Shown here: positions 24,080-31,946 of the stretch, piece by piece
Position numbering within the stretch: position 1 is the first letter of the stretch
Layout: each line of letters begins with the position of its first letter
Origin: Robiginitalea sp.
GTDB taxonomy: Bacteria; Bacteroidota; Bacteroidia; Flavobacteriales; Flavobacteriaceae
NCBI GenBank assembly: GCA_024638915.1
Contig: JAHEJJ010000012.1
Span: 1-56,427 of the forward strand
Direction: 5' to 3'
DNA length: 56,427 nt
Made by a program: the position numbers and the translations under genes
Notes under the pieces: model-generated
Databases searched by the model: none
What the model was told of the DNA's origin: nothing
What the model saw: the letters and a program-made list of their open reading frames with translations, nothing else

Positions 24080-26327
24080 CGTTAAGTATAAAAGGCATCG
24101 GTATATTATCGGAGGGTCGTGGGGGTACGCTGAACTGCTGGTGATTTAACAGATCGTTAGATGCTTCATAAATGGTGAGTTCCAAAACCGAGTCCCTGGG
24201 TAAGCGCAAGTATAGCTCTGTAAAGTCGTTATCGCTTACATAATGCGTCAATAACTTTGCACGCTTTCGATGGGACAGATAGTAATCACCCAGTTCGACC
24301 CCATTTACCAGAGCCTTGTTCAGCATCACATCGTTGGTATATATTTCGAGTCGATTAATAGGACGCTGAGGTGTAATACAGATTTCCAGGATCCTTTCTG
24401 TTCCTACCACCGTATCCATGGTCTTCTCAATTTTAGGTAGGGGAATGGGTTTTAAGGGGGCTTCTTTTACGAAGGTGAAATTGGCGTTGTATTTACTGCT
24501 GATTGTTTTGGTTTTTTGCGGATCAGGAACCTGTCGGTCTTCATCTAGGTATTGCGAGGTCCAGTCCGATGGTACTTTTTCATAGGTGGCCCATTTTGCG
24601 GCAGATTCGTCAGTATTCAAGACATACAATAAGCTGCTCGGTTTAGGATTTTCCTGGTCAAAACCTGAGGACAGATGAGCGGAAACGAAAAACCCGACGC
24701 CCACTAAAAGCGCAAGTGCAGCCCATCGACCTTTTGATTTATAAAAACCAAAAACACCCAGGAGAAGAAAAAACAAAAGTGTTGTTAACAAGGTGCTTGT
24801 AATGATCATCCTCATCCCAAGACCCACAGGAAACATTTTGATAAAGGGTGCGAAGATCCATAATGCCGGAATTCCGAGAAATAGCAAAAGGAATATATTC
24901 GGTTTGTCCTGATGCAGGATCATCATAAAGGATAACAGCGCCGCAAAGAGAGGGATTACAAAAAAGCTGGCCCCCGGCAAATATTGAGCAAACGCGCAGC
25001 AGATGGCAAGCCAGATCAAAAGCGGTGCCACCATGAGATTGGCAACCCCTATTTTATGGAACTTGTGATAGATATAGAAGCATACCGCAAGCGAACACAA
25101 TACAAACGCTAAGATATAGCTATGACCGTTATAGGTAAATCCTTGCTGAATATCGGCATAGTGCGGATAGACCTTTAACAGGACCGTCCAACCGAAGTAA
25201 CCTATTAGCCCATTCACCACCAAAATAGCCAGGCTGGGAATAAAACCTTTTAAACTTCCTTCCAGGCTTAATCTTTTTTTGTGGAATCCGTAAATAATCA
25301 ATATGACAAAAAAAATAATGGTGATTATTAAAAGGGGCCAGATCCAATCAAAAGGATAGGTAACCAGCTTGTAATAGGGCAAATTGAAATAGATGTAATC
25401 GTTAAGGCTTTTTAAATTCGTCAGGTCACTCTGGCTAAAATAAGACAGCAAAGGCATGAGGTAACTTCCCTGATGGGCCAGGCTATTATGGTCGAGGCGT
25501 TCAAAACGATCATTGGCGGTATGATAGTCGTAATGATCGTCGATAAAAGCAAAGTTGAAGCCGTCGATATCGCGGTCTTCCCTGAAAACCGTCAGATCAG
25601 TATCGTTGGGTAGTAATTTGTAGATGCTGTAGGCCAGTGAATTGCCGACTGGGTATTCAGGTTCCGCAGTAAGGAATTCCTCAATCAGTTTTCCGTTTCC
25701 ACGATTGGTCTCTAGCAGCAAATGGCTGGGCCCACCGCTGCCCCGGGCTTCAAAATTAAGGACCAGCCCAACGTCTTTGGCCCAGGGGTGTTTGTTGACA
25801 AACAGATCTGCTCCGTTAAGGCCGAGCTCTTCAGCATCGGTAAAAAGGATAATGATATCATTAACAGGGCTGGGATTTTTTTCCAAAAAGGCCCTGATTC
25901 CTTCCAGGATGGTAGCCACTCCACTACCGGCGTCGCTGGCTCCATATGATGAGTGGGGGTTGCTATCGTAATGAGACAAGAGCATAAGTGCTTTACCATT
26001 GCCTGTACCTTCTATCTTCGCTAATATATTGATGGCTTTGCTGAAATTCCCCCAGTCGCCCGCGGTATAACCCTTTTGCAGTTGAGGATTCAAACCTAAT
26101 TTTCTCAGTTCGCCCATAAGATATTCCCGCACGGTGCGATGGGCCTCGAAACCCACCGCATGTGGTTCTTTGGAAATATTTTTTACATGTTCAAGTGCCT
26201 TTTTGGTGGAAAAGCCATTTACCGGAAGTGCTTCATTATCTTTATAGGAGGGCATTGAAGCCTTGAATACCGAATAAATAAGGGCGATTATGACCAAAAA
26301 GCTTATTGGAACACTATATTTTCTCAT
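24042..26327 (-). CDS. Membrane-anchored M28-family zinc aminopeptidase with multi-helix C-terminal domain
   Basis: A 761-aa protein. One N-terminal helix (about 6-24) anchors a periplasmic M28 peptidase domain (about 45-310). Candidate di-zinc ligands and catalytic acids are His119 (LLSHYDS), Asp132 (SDAGSG), Glu166/Glu167 (DAEELGLNG), Glu193 (NFEARGSGG) and His269 (DYHTANDRFERLD), so the active site looks intact. About eight membrane helices follow (about 330-580), then a soluble beta-rich tail. The layout recalls the ER metallopeptidase ERMP1/Fxna type. The Leu-rich helices and tail have no assigned function. It is transcribed with the SDR gene that overlaps its 3' end. Divergent from the CBS gene. 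Confidence 0.92.
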   Translation of the reverse strand: MRKYSVPISFLVIIALIYSVFKASMPSYKDNEALPVNGFSTKKALEHVKNISKEPHAVGFEAHRTVREYLMGELRKLGLNPQLQKGYTAGDWGNFSKAINILAKIEGTGNGKALMLLSHYDSNPHSSYGASDAGSGVATILEGIRAFLEKNPSPVNDIIILFTDAEELGLNGADLFVNKHPWAKDVGLVLNFEARGSGGPSHLLLETNRGNGKLIEEFLTAEPEYPVGNSLAYSIYKLLPNDTDLTVFREDRDIDGFNFAFIDDHYDYHTANDRFERLDHNSLAHQGSYLMPLLSYFSQSDLTNLKSLNDYIYFNLPYYKLVTYPFDWIWPLLIITIIFFVILIIYGFHKKRLSLEGSLKGFIPSLAILVVNGLIGYFGWTVLLKVYPHYADIQQGFTYNGHSYILAFVLCSLAVCFYIYHKFHKIGVANLMVAPLLIWLAICCAFAQYLPGASFFVIPLFAALLSFMMILHQDKPNIFLLLFLGIPALWIFAPFIKMFPVGLGMRMIITSTLLTTLLFFLLLGVFGFYKSKGRWAALALLVGVGFFVSAHLSSGFDQENPKPSSLLYVLNTDESAAKWATYEKVPSDWTSQYLDEDRQVPDPQKTKTISSKYNANFTFVKEAPLKPIPLPKIEKTMDTVVGTERILEICITPQRPINRLEIYTNDVMLNKALVNGVELGDYYLSHRKRAKLLTHYVSDNDFTELYLRLPRDSVLELTIYEASNDLLNHQQFSVPPRPSDNIPMPFILNDAVLVTKTVRFE

Positions 26328-26446
26328 AGCGTGAATTTATCAATTATATGGATTTGAGAACATAGAATCGGTGTATTTTATCGTCTTTTTTCCAATGGTT
26401 TATGGAATTTGACTATATTTAAGATTAACCGAAAAACCAATAGAGT

Positions 26447-26917
26447 ATGGGAATCAAGAGTTTTCAAGGTCGAAGAGCCAAAGCAGATTCCAGCAAAGAG
26501 TATAATGCCCCTATCCTTGTTGAAGACTATATGAGCAGAAAACTGGTGACCTTCTATCCTGAGCAGTCCATACTTCAGGTAATGGAGTCTTTCGCAAAGA
26601 ATAAGATCTCGGGCGGACCGGTGCTGGATGAAAATGGTTTTCTGGTCGGGATCATTTCTGAGGCCGATTGCATGAAGCAGATTTCCGAAAGCCGATATTT
26701 TAACCAGCCGATATTGGATGCCAGCGTAGAGCGATTTATGACTAAAAATGTGGAAACCATCCCACACGATATGAGTATTTTCGATGCAGCCGGGGTATTC
26801 CACAGGAATAACCGAAGGAGACTTCCGGTATTAAAAGATGACCTTGTAGTAGGGCAAATCAGTCGGAAGGACATCGTTATCGCAGCATTAAAGTTAAGCG
26901 GCCATAACTGGAAATAG
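26447..26917 (+). CDS. Tandem CBS-domain protein
   Basis: A 156-aa cytoplasmic protein made of two CBS motifs, roughly residues 25-80 (VEDYMSRKLVTFYPEQSILQ; ISGGPVLDENGFLVGIISEAD) and 95-150 (VERFMTKNVETIPHDMSIFDAA; RRRLPVLKDDLVVGQISRKDIV). A CBS pair normally binds an adenosyl nucleotide such as AMP or ATP and regulates a partner protein. There is no other domain, and neither neighbour suggests the partner. A TATATTTA box about 30 bp upstream differs from the -7 consensus at one position. Confidence 0.92.
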   Translation: MGIKSFQGRRAKADSSKEYNAPILVEDYMSRKLVTFYPEQSILQVMESFAKNKISGGPVLDENGFLVGIISEADCMKQISESRYFNQPILDASVERFMTKNVETIPHDMSIFDAAGVFHRNNRRRLPVLKDDLVVGQISRKDIVIAALKLSGHNWK

Positions 26918-26979
26918 GCCTGACCGATACTCCTGAGCACGAAATTATATATCTCAGGTTGGTGTCATAATCCTATACT

Positions 26980-27336
26980 TCATTCTCTTTTTACGATCAT
27001 ATAGTAATCGTTATCCAGTGGCAGATAACCAAGATCGTATATGAAATAATAAGTAGTCCCTTTTTTGGTGGTATAGAGGTTGGTGAGATATTCAAAATCG
27101 AATCCTTTATCCAGCAATCGGGTTTTGGTTGTTCGGGTTTTTCCATCTTTTAGCGGAAAACTATCGAGTATTCTGTAATTCTTTCGCAGTCGGTTGTTGA
27201 TATTCCGTACCAGGTTTTTACTATCCTTATTGAGTTTGTTGTTATAGGCATTACGGCAATAGTCCGAACAGAATTTCTTATCTATCCGGCCTCTTATAGC
27301 CGTCCCACATTCCAGGCAAGCGCGTTTATCTTCCAC
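26980..27336 (-). CDS. Zinc-ribbon protein, unknown function
   Basis: A 118-aa protein started at GTG 27334-27336 (read MEDKRACLECG). The longer frame needs a TTG inside the -7 promoter box at 27364-27371, so it is rejected. The N-terminus carries two cysteine pairs, CLECG and CSDYC separated by 15 residues (RIDKKFCSDYCRNAYNNK), a treble-clef or zinc-ribbon knuckle. A basic helix and a C-terminal beta-rich part (TTYYFIYDLGYLPLDNDYYMIVKR) follow. The form suggests nucleic-acid or protein binding, but the function is unknown. It is divergent from ssb, with an unusual phased repeat over its promoter. Confidence 0.8.
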   Translation of the reverse strand: MEDKRACLECGTAIRGRIDKKFCSDYCRNAYNNKLNKDSKNLVRNINNRLRKNYRILDSFPLKDGKTRTTKTRLLDKGFDFEYLTNLYTTKKGTTYYFIYDLGYLPLDNDYYMIVKRE

Positions 27337-27363
27337 AATGAAATAGTATAAGTATATATTAAT

Positions 27364-27395
27364 CAAATATATAAATAATTACAAACGACTACAAA
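27364..27395 (-). promoter_or_regulatory. Promoter of the zinc-ribbon gene (-33/-7)
   Basis: The minus strand reads TTTG (27395-27392), a 20-nt spacer, then TATATTTG (27371-27364), an exact Bacteroidota promoter. Transcription would start near 27357, 21 bp before the GTG. The -33 element is inside the middle copy of the 10-bp repeat. Confidence 0.65.
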
Positions 27396-27410
27396 TGATT
27401 ACAAACGAAA
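27381..27410. repeat. Three tandem 10-bp repeats (consensus ACAAAYGAYT)
   Basis: Copies are ACAAACGACT (27381-27390), ACAAATGATT (27391-27400) and ACAAACGAAA (27401-27410). The period is almost one helical turn, so the copies lie on the same DNA face, overlapping the -33 region of the zinc-ribbon promoter and upstream of ssb. Confidence 0.75.
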
Positions 27411-27449
27411 ATAAGCAATTCCCAACCGAATCATTTGAGCAGTCGGTTC

Positions 27450-27457
27450 TAAGTTTG
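27450..27457 (+). promoter_or_regulatory. Candidate -7 box of ssb
   Basis: TAAGTTTG, an exact TAnnTTTG match. It lies 58 bp before the ssb ATG. A TTTG at 27434-27437 is only 12 nt upstream, so the -33 element is not convincing. Confidence 0.5.
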
Positions 27458-27515
27458 CCTTGTCGTGTTGTAGTAACCGATAGTATTAACTGTTTAACCG
27501 TAAAATTTTAGTAAG

Positions 27516-27848
27516 ATGAACGCACTTAGAAACAAAGTACAGTTGATTGGGAATTTGGGGCAGGACCCCGAGATTGTAAACCTTGATAACGGCTCAAAAC
27601 TGGCCCGGTTTTCCGTCGCCACGAATGAGACCTACCGTAATGGCCAGGGTGAAAAAGTAACGGAAACCCAATGGCATAATGTGGTGGCCTTTGGAAAGAC
27701 CGCAGAGATCATCGAAAGTTATCTCACCAAAGGCAAGGAAGTAGCCATAGAAGGAAAACTGATCCATAGATCATATGAAAACAAGGAAGGCGAAAAACGC
27801 TATGTCAGTGAAGTGCGCTGTAATGAATTGCTCATGTTGGGCAAATAG
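27516..27848 (+). CDS. ssb: Short single-stranded DNA-binding protein (SSB)
   Basis: A 110-aa OB-fold protein beginning MNALRNKVQLIGNLGQDPE. Family motifs NGSKLARFSVATNE, TQWHNVVAFGKTAEI, YLTKGKEVAIEGKL and SYENKEGEKRYVSEVRCNE are all present. It stops at NELLMLGK, right after the OB fold. The disordered linker and acidic C-terminal tip (DDDIPF-like) used by housekeeping SSB to recruit repair and replication partners are missing. It is therefore probably a second, specialised SSB rather than the essential one. It has its own promoter box and a strong terminator. It is divergent from the zinc-ribbon gene. Confidence 0.94.
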   Translation: MNALRNKVQLIGNLGQDPEIVNLDNGSKLARFSVATNETYRNGQGEKVTETQWHNVVAFGKTAEIIESYLTKGKEVAIEGKLIHRSYENKEGEKRYVSEVRCNELLMLGK

Positions 27849-27857
27849 GCAGCAACT

Positions 27858-27890
27858 AAAAATCCCTGTGATCTAATCACAGGGATTTTT
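27858..27890 (+). terminator. Rho-independent terminator of ssb
   Basis: A perfect 15-bp stem (27858-27872 with 27876-27890; core ATCCCTGTGAT/ATCACAGGGAT) with a 3-nt loop and a T7 tract. It begins 10 bp after the stop codon. Confidence 0.95.
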
Positions 27891-27922
27891 TTAAACTTAA
27901 ACTAACTTGGTGAACATATTTA

Positions 27923-28114
27923 CTAAGCCACTCTTTTCAGAAGATCATGACATGGGCATCGCATACAACGCTTGTTCTCACCCTTCCTGTACTTTTTACA
28001 GCATTTGGCCTTGCAAACCTTTGGAGGACTTAAATCGACCACTGTAGCCTGAGAAGTCAGGATGGTTTTACGCCATTTTTTGAGTTTTGTCCGTGCTTTC
28101 TTTTTCCTTCCCAT
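27923..28114 (-). CDS. Small basic cysteine-rich protein
   Basis: A 63-aa protein from ATG 28112-28114 (MGRKKKARTKLKKW). A GTG at 28124-28126 would add four residues but would sit only a few nt from the predicted transcription start. The N-terminus is strongly basic. The second half has seven cysteines (KVCKAKCCKKYRKGENK, then RCMRCPCHDL; pattern C-x3-CC-x10-C-x2-C-x-C), which suggests one or two bound zinc ions. An exact promoter box lies upstream. No family is recognised; nucleic-acid binding is a guess. Confidence 0.7.
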   Translation of the reverse strand: MGRKKKARTKLKKWRKTILTSQATVVDLSPPKVCKAKCCKKYRKGENKRCMRCPCHDLLKRVA

Positions 28115-28136
28115 TTGGTGAACCACATCTCACCAA

Positions 28137-28144
28137 CAAATATA
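28137..28144 (-). promoter_or_regulatory. -7 box of the cysteine-rich small gene
   Basis: The minus strand reads TATATTTG, an exact TAnnTTTG. It lies 22 bp before the ATG at 28114 and supports that this small frame is transcribed. Confidence 0.55.
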
Positions 28145-28174
28145 GTTATTTATATTTAATCTAAATAAAATTAT

Positions 28175-28693
28175 TTATTCAGCCGTATCGGAGGCTGCGC
28201 TTTCCACCGTGATTAACTGGACGTCGCGGTCGAATAGATATAAACCACCTTTATCGTTGCCAATAAGGTTTATCTTGTCCAAAATTGTCCGGGCCAGTGC
28301 TTCTTCCTCGATCTGCTCGGCCACATACCATTGCAGAAAATTATGAGTTGCATAATCCTTTTCCTCCAGGGATACATGCACGAGCTCATTGATACTCTGG
28401 GAGACAAATATCTCATGATCGTAAAGATCCTTGAACATTTTTTGGAATGATCCGAAATCGGTTTCCGGTTCCTTAAGATCCGATATATGGGCATGCCCTC
28501 CTCGCTCATTTACATATTTTATCAATTTGAGCATATGCAGACGCTCCTCATCGGAATGCTTATACATAAATAGCGAAATCCCTTCCAGACCCTTTACTTC
28601 AGCCCAAGAGGCCATCGAAAGATAAACCTGGGAAGACTCTGCTTCCACCCTGATCTGGTCGTTTAACGCCTTTTCCATTTTCGCTGTTAACAT
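28175..28693 (-). CDS. Ferritin (bacterial FtnA type)
   Basis: A 172-aa iron-storage protein forming a four-helix bundle. Ferroxidase residues fit Glu17 (RVEAES), Glu50 and His53 (DEERLHML), with further ligands in LEEKDYATHNFLQWYVAEQIEEEALA. The methionine/haem ligand of bacterioferritin is absent, so this is a non-haem ferritin that oxidises Fe(II) and stores ferric mineral in the cytoplasm. The tail ESAASDTAE is slightly extended and disordered. An exact promoter box precedes it. It is probably monocistronic. Confidence 0.95.
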   Translation of the reverse strand: MLTAKMEKALNDQIRVEAESSQVYLSMASWAEVKGLEGISLFMYKHSDEERLHMLKLIKYVNERGGHAHISDLKEPETDFGSFQKMFKDLYDHEIFVSQSINELVHVSLEEKDYATHNFLQWYVAEQIEEEALARTILDKINLIGNDKGGLYLFDRDVQLITVESAASDTAE

Positions 28694-28710
28694 AATCGAT
28701 ATTTTAGATT

Positions 28711-28718
28711 CAAAGGTA
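28711..28718 (-). promoter_or_regulatory. -7 box of the ferritin gene
   Basis: The minus strand reads TACCTTTG, an exact TAnnTTTG, 17 bp upstream of the ferritin ATG. No iron-responsive operator is recognisable. Confidence 0.55.
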
Positions 28719-28799
28719 CAAATTCTTTAACTCCTTTGTTGTGGAATCGGGGTTTAAATGAGTATCTGCGAAAGCTATGAGCCATTGGTTCAAAACTAT

Positions 28800-29702
28800 T
28801 CAGAACCAGATTCCCTGAGCCAACCTGAAGGTATTGGCGTGGGCATCCACGATGATCTCAATATCCTTTGAATAGCCACCTCCCATGCTGCACTGAACCG
28901 GAATATCTTGCTTGTAACAGGCAGTCAACACCATTTCGTCCCGTCGCCTGCATCCTTCCTTGCTGAGCGCGAGCGTCCCCAGTTTATCCGTTTCCAGAAT
29001 GTCCACTCCACATAGGTAGAATATAAAATCAGGTTCCAGGGCGATGAGCAGCAATTCCAATTGTTCCTCTAGCTGGCCTAGATATTCTTGGTCTGAAGTG
29101 CCTTTCTTTAAAGGGATATCAAGGTCTGACTTCTCTTTCTGAAATGGGTAGTTGCCGGCACCATGCATGGAGAAAGTAAATACCCGACTATCGTCTGAAA
29201 ATATTTCGGCAGTGCCGTTCCCCTGATGCACATCCAGATCGATGATCAGGATTTGCTCTGCCTTTTTCTTATCGAGCAGATATCGGGCTGCAATCGCCTG
29301 GTCGTTGAGCAGGCAAAAGGCTTCAGCACGATTGGTATAGGCATGGTGTGTACCTCCCGCTATATTCATGGCCACTCCATGCTGAAGGGCAAATTCACAA
29401 GCCCTAACCGTACCACCGGCGATGATCCGTTCGCGGAGGATGAGTTCATCGCTCAGTGGAAACCCGATTTTCCGGGCGGCAAGTCCTTCTATGCGCTTTG
29501 CGATCAGATCTTCGTAATAATGTTTGTCGTGTACGGCCAGAATGAACTTTTCGTCAAGCGATTCCGGTTCGAAAAAGTTTTCTGCTGAACAGGTGCCTTC
29601 ATCAATGAGTTTCCGGGGAAGCAGTTCGTATTTGGCCATCGGGAATTTATGGCCTTCTGGCAAAGGGTGTTTGTAAATGGGGTGGTAGGCTATTTTAAGC
29701 AA
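28800..29702 (-). CDS. Histone-deacetylase-family zinc amidohydrolase
   Basis: A 300-aa arginase/deacetylase-fold enzyme of the HDAC superfamily (class IV or acetoin-utilisation-like). Visible motifs are GGTHHAYTNRAEAFCLLND (the tandem catalytic histidines), IIDLDVHQGNGT (Asp and His zinc ligands) and CGVDILETDKLG (the third zinc Asp). The active site appears complete. Bacteria lack histones; the substrate is probably an acetylated small molecule, polyamine or lysine protein. The start is TTG at 29700-29702 (MLKIAYHPIYKHP), 4 bp after the metG stop, so it is coupled to metG translation. Confidence 0.93.
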   Translation of the reverse strand: MLKIAYHPIYKHPLPEGHKFPMAKYELLPRKLIDEGTCSAENFFEPESLDEKFILAVHDKHYYEDLIAKRIEGLAARKIGFPLSDELILRERIIAGGTVRACEFALQHGVAMNIAGGTHHAYTNRAEAFCLLNDQAIAARYLLDKKKAEQILIIDLDVHQGNGTAEIFSDDSRVFTFSMHGAGNYPFQKEKSDLDIPLKKGTSDQEYLGQLEEQLELLLIALEPDFIFYLCGVDILETDKLGTLALSKEGCRRRDEMVLTACYKQDIPVQCSMGGGYSKDIEIIVDAHANTFRLAQGIWF

Positions 29703-29706
29703 CGGA

Positions 29707-31803
29707 TCAACTTATGGTCTCCCCATTATCGATATCTTCTTCATCCGGATTCAGAAAAACGAGTTTCCCATCCTTGTTCTCTGTCATCAGGATCATGCCT
29801 TCACTGTCTACACCACGAAGTGGTCTTGGGGCCAGATTTACCAATACCGTAACCTTCCTGCCGATGATCTCTTCGGGGCTAAAACTCTCTGCAATACCTG
29901 ATACAATGGTACGTTGGTCCAGTCCGGTATCCACTTTTAATACCATTAACTTTTTGGTTTTAGGCATTTTTTCGGCCTCCAGGATGGTACCAACCCTCAT
30001 ATCGATCTTACTAAAATCCTCAAAACTGATCGTCTCTTTTTGTGGCATAACGCTTTTCTTTTCTGTTTCGTTGAGTCTCCTGGTAGCTTCGAGCTTGTCG
30101 AGCTGAGCCTGGACCTCTTTATCTTCTATTTTTCTAAATAGCAATTCGGCTTTTTCCAGCTGATGACCTGCAGGGATCAGCGCTTTTGGTTTTTGGATAT
30201 CATCCCAATGCAAGGTCCTTCCCTCCGGTAATTTAGTCTTTGGAGTGGAGGGATGGGTTTTCAGCCCTAGCATGCTGCGTAATTTTTTTGCTGTAAACGG
30301 CAGGAGGGGATCACTGCAAATGGCAAGGCCGGAGGCGATCTGTAGCGCGATATACAGAATGGTTTTCACTCGGCCTTCATCCTCTTTTATCACTTTCCAG
30401 GGTTCCTGTTCCGCGAGGTATTTGTTTCCCAGCCGGGCCATGTTCATAAGCTCCTGGCTCGCTTCGCGAAAACGATACCTTTCCAGCCGATCTGAAATGA
30501 TTTCAGGAAACTCCCGGAGTTGACCCAGGGTCTCCTCATCAATAGTTTTGAATTCTTCAGGTTCAGGAACTATACCGTCAAAATATTTATGGCTGAGGAC
30601 CACAACTCTGTTGATAAAGTTGCCGAATATCGCTACCAGTTCATTGTTGTTCCTCGCCTGAAAGTCCTTCCAGGTAAAGTCGTTGTCTTTAGATTCGGGG
30701 GCATTGGCGGTTAGTACATAACGAAGTACGTCTTGCATACCCGTAAATTCATCGAGGTATTCATGCAGCCAAACCGCCCAGTTCTTGGAAGTTGAGAGCT
30801 TGTTGCCTTCTAGGTTTAGAAATTCGTTGGCGGGTACATTATCGGGCAATATATACTCCCCATGGGCTTTGAGCATGGAGGGAAAGATGATACAATGGAA
30901 AACGATATTGTCTTTGCCGATAAAATGGAGGAGTTTGCTGTCTTTGTCTTTCCAATAGGGCTCCCAATCCCTTTCTTCCCGGTCTGCCCATTCCTTGGTC
31001 GAAGAAATATAACCGATCGGGGCGTCGAACCAAACATAGAGTACTTTCCCTTCAGCGCCGTCCACCGGTACGGGAATTCCCCAGTCGAGATCCCGAGTCA
31101 CCGCCCTGGGTTTCAAACCGGCCTCTATCCATGATTTGCACTGTCCGTAAACGTTCGGTTTCCAGTCGGCCTTATGCCCTTTTAATATCCATTCATTCAG
31201 AAAATCTTCATATCGACCCAGGGGTAAGAACCAGTGTTTGGTTTCCCTAAGTGCTGGTTTGGCACCGCTTAAGGTCGATTTAGGGTTGATGAGTTCTGTC
31301 GCATTCAGGGAAGTCCCGCAATTTTCGCACTGATCTCCATAGGCTTCCTCATAGCCGCAATTCGGACAGGTTCCTGTCACAAAGCGATCGGCCAGGAACT
31401 GCTGCGCTTCTTCATCGTAGAGTTGTGCCGTGGTCTCTTCTAAAAAGTCGCCCTGATTGTAAAGTCGTACAAAAAAATCTCCGGCGGTCTGGTGGTGTAT
31501 CTCGGCCGAAGTGCGCGAATAATTGTCAAAAGTGATCCCGAAATCCTCGAAGGAATCCTTGATCATCCTATGGTATTTGTCGATAAGGGACTTGGCCGAC
31601 ACCCCTTCTTTTTTGGCTTTCATCGGTATGGCTACCCCATGTTCGTCACTGCCACAAACAAAAACGACATCTTTGCCCTGAAGGCGCTGGTATCGTGCAT
31701 AGATATCGGCGGGCACATAGACACCGGCCAGGTGCCCGATATGGATTGGGCCGTTGGTGTAGGGTAGGGCAGCAGTGATGGTATAGCGCATTGGCTCCGA
31801 CAT
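29707..31803 (-). CDS. metG: Methionyl-tRNA synthetase MetG
   Basis: A 698-aa class I aminoacyl-tRNA synthetase that charges tRNA(Met). Motifs are the HIGH box [10 protein letters not shown], a zinc knuckle [18 protein letters not shown] (a one-zinc type) and the flexible KLSTSKN loop that replaces KMSKS. A C-terminal EMAP/Arc1p-like tRNA-binding domain (about 590-698) includes [22 protein letters not shown], in two pieces of one run. The start is ATG at 31801-31803 ([10 protein letters not shown]); the longer frame would need TTG. An exact promoter box lies 20 bp upstream and no T-box leader is present. The HDAC-like gene follows by 4 bp. Confidence 0.97.
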   Translation of the reverse strand: MSEPMRYTITAALPYTNGPIHIGHLAGVYVPADIYARYQRLQGKDVVFVCGSDEHGVAIPMKAKKEGVSAKSLIDKYHRMIKDSFEDFGITFDNYSRTSAEIHHQTAGDFFVRLYNQGDFLEETTAQLYDEEAQQFLADRFVTGTCPNCGYEEAYGDQCENCGTSLNATELINPKSTLSGAKPALRETKHWFLPLGRYEDFLNEWILKGHKADWKPNVYGQCKSWIEAGLKPRAVTRDLDWGIPVPVDGAEGKVLYVWFDAPIGYISSTKEWADREERDWEPYWKDKDSKLLHFIGKDNIVFHCIIFPSMLKAHGEYILPDNVPANEFLNLEGNKLSTSKNWAVWLHEYLDEFTGMQDVLRYVLTANAPESKDNDFTWKDFQARNNNELVAIFGNFINRVVVLSHKYFDGIVPEPEEFKTIDEETLGQLREFPEIISDRLERYRFREASQELMNMARLGNKYLAEQEPWKVIKEDEGRVKTILYIALQIASGLAICSDPLLPFTAKKLRSMLGLKTHPSTPKTKLPEGRTLHWDDIQKPKALIPAGHQLEKAELLFRKIEDKEVQAQLDKLEATRRLNETEKKSVMPQKETISFEDFSKIDMRVGTILEAEKMPKTKKLMVLKVDTGLDQRTIVSGIAESFSPEEIIGRKVTVLVNLAPRPLRGVDSEGMILMTENKDGKLVFLNPDEEDIDNGETIS

Positions 31804-31822
31804 GAACAAGCGATGTAAGGCA

Positions 31823-31830
31823 CAAAAATA
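31823..31830 (-). promoter_or_regulatory. -7 box of metG
   Basis: The minus strand reads TATTTTTG, an exact TAnnTTTG match, with transcription starting about 13 bp before the ATG. A TTG 23 nt further upstream is a weak -33 candidate. Confidence 0.55.
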
Positions 31831-31872
31831 GGATTTTTTTGTCCGCTAGGGCTCAATGTCGGTAAAAGAAAA

Positions 31873-31923
31873 ACCCCCAAAAACCGGACAGCTTTTTAAG
31901 TATGCGCCCGGCAGATTGGGGGT
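31873..31923 (-). terminator. Terminator hairpin after the DUF1501 gene
   Basis: On the minus strand ACCCCCAA (31923-31916) pairs with TTGGGGGT (31880-31873) across a 35-nt loop that contains its own short CCGG complementarity. The stem is followed by TTTTTCTTTT. It lies between the DUF1501 stop and the metG promoter. Confidence 0.65.
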
Positions 31924-31946
31924 GAAATTGCCAAGTAGGGGTAACC

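Noticed and set aside
26918-26979. Terminator between the CBS and zinc-ribbon genes
   Set aside because: Only CCTGAG/CTCAGG with a long AT loop and no T-tract; too weak to call.
31804-31830. T-box or riboswitch leader upstream of metG
   Set aside because: The predicted transcription start is about 13 bp from the ATG, leaving no room for a leader structure.
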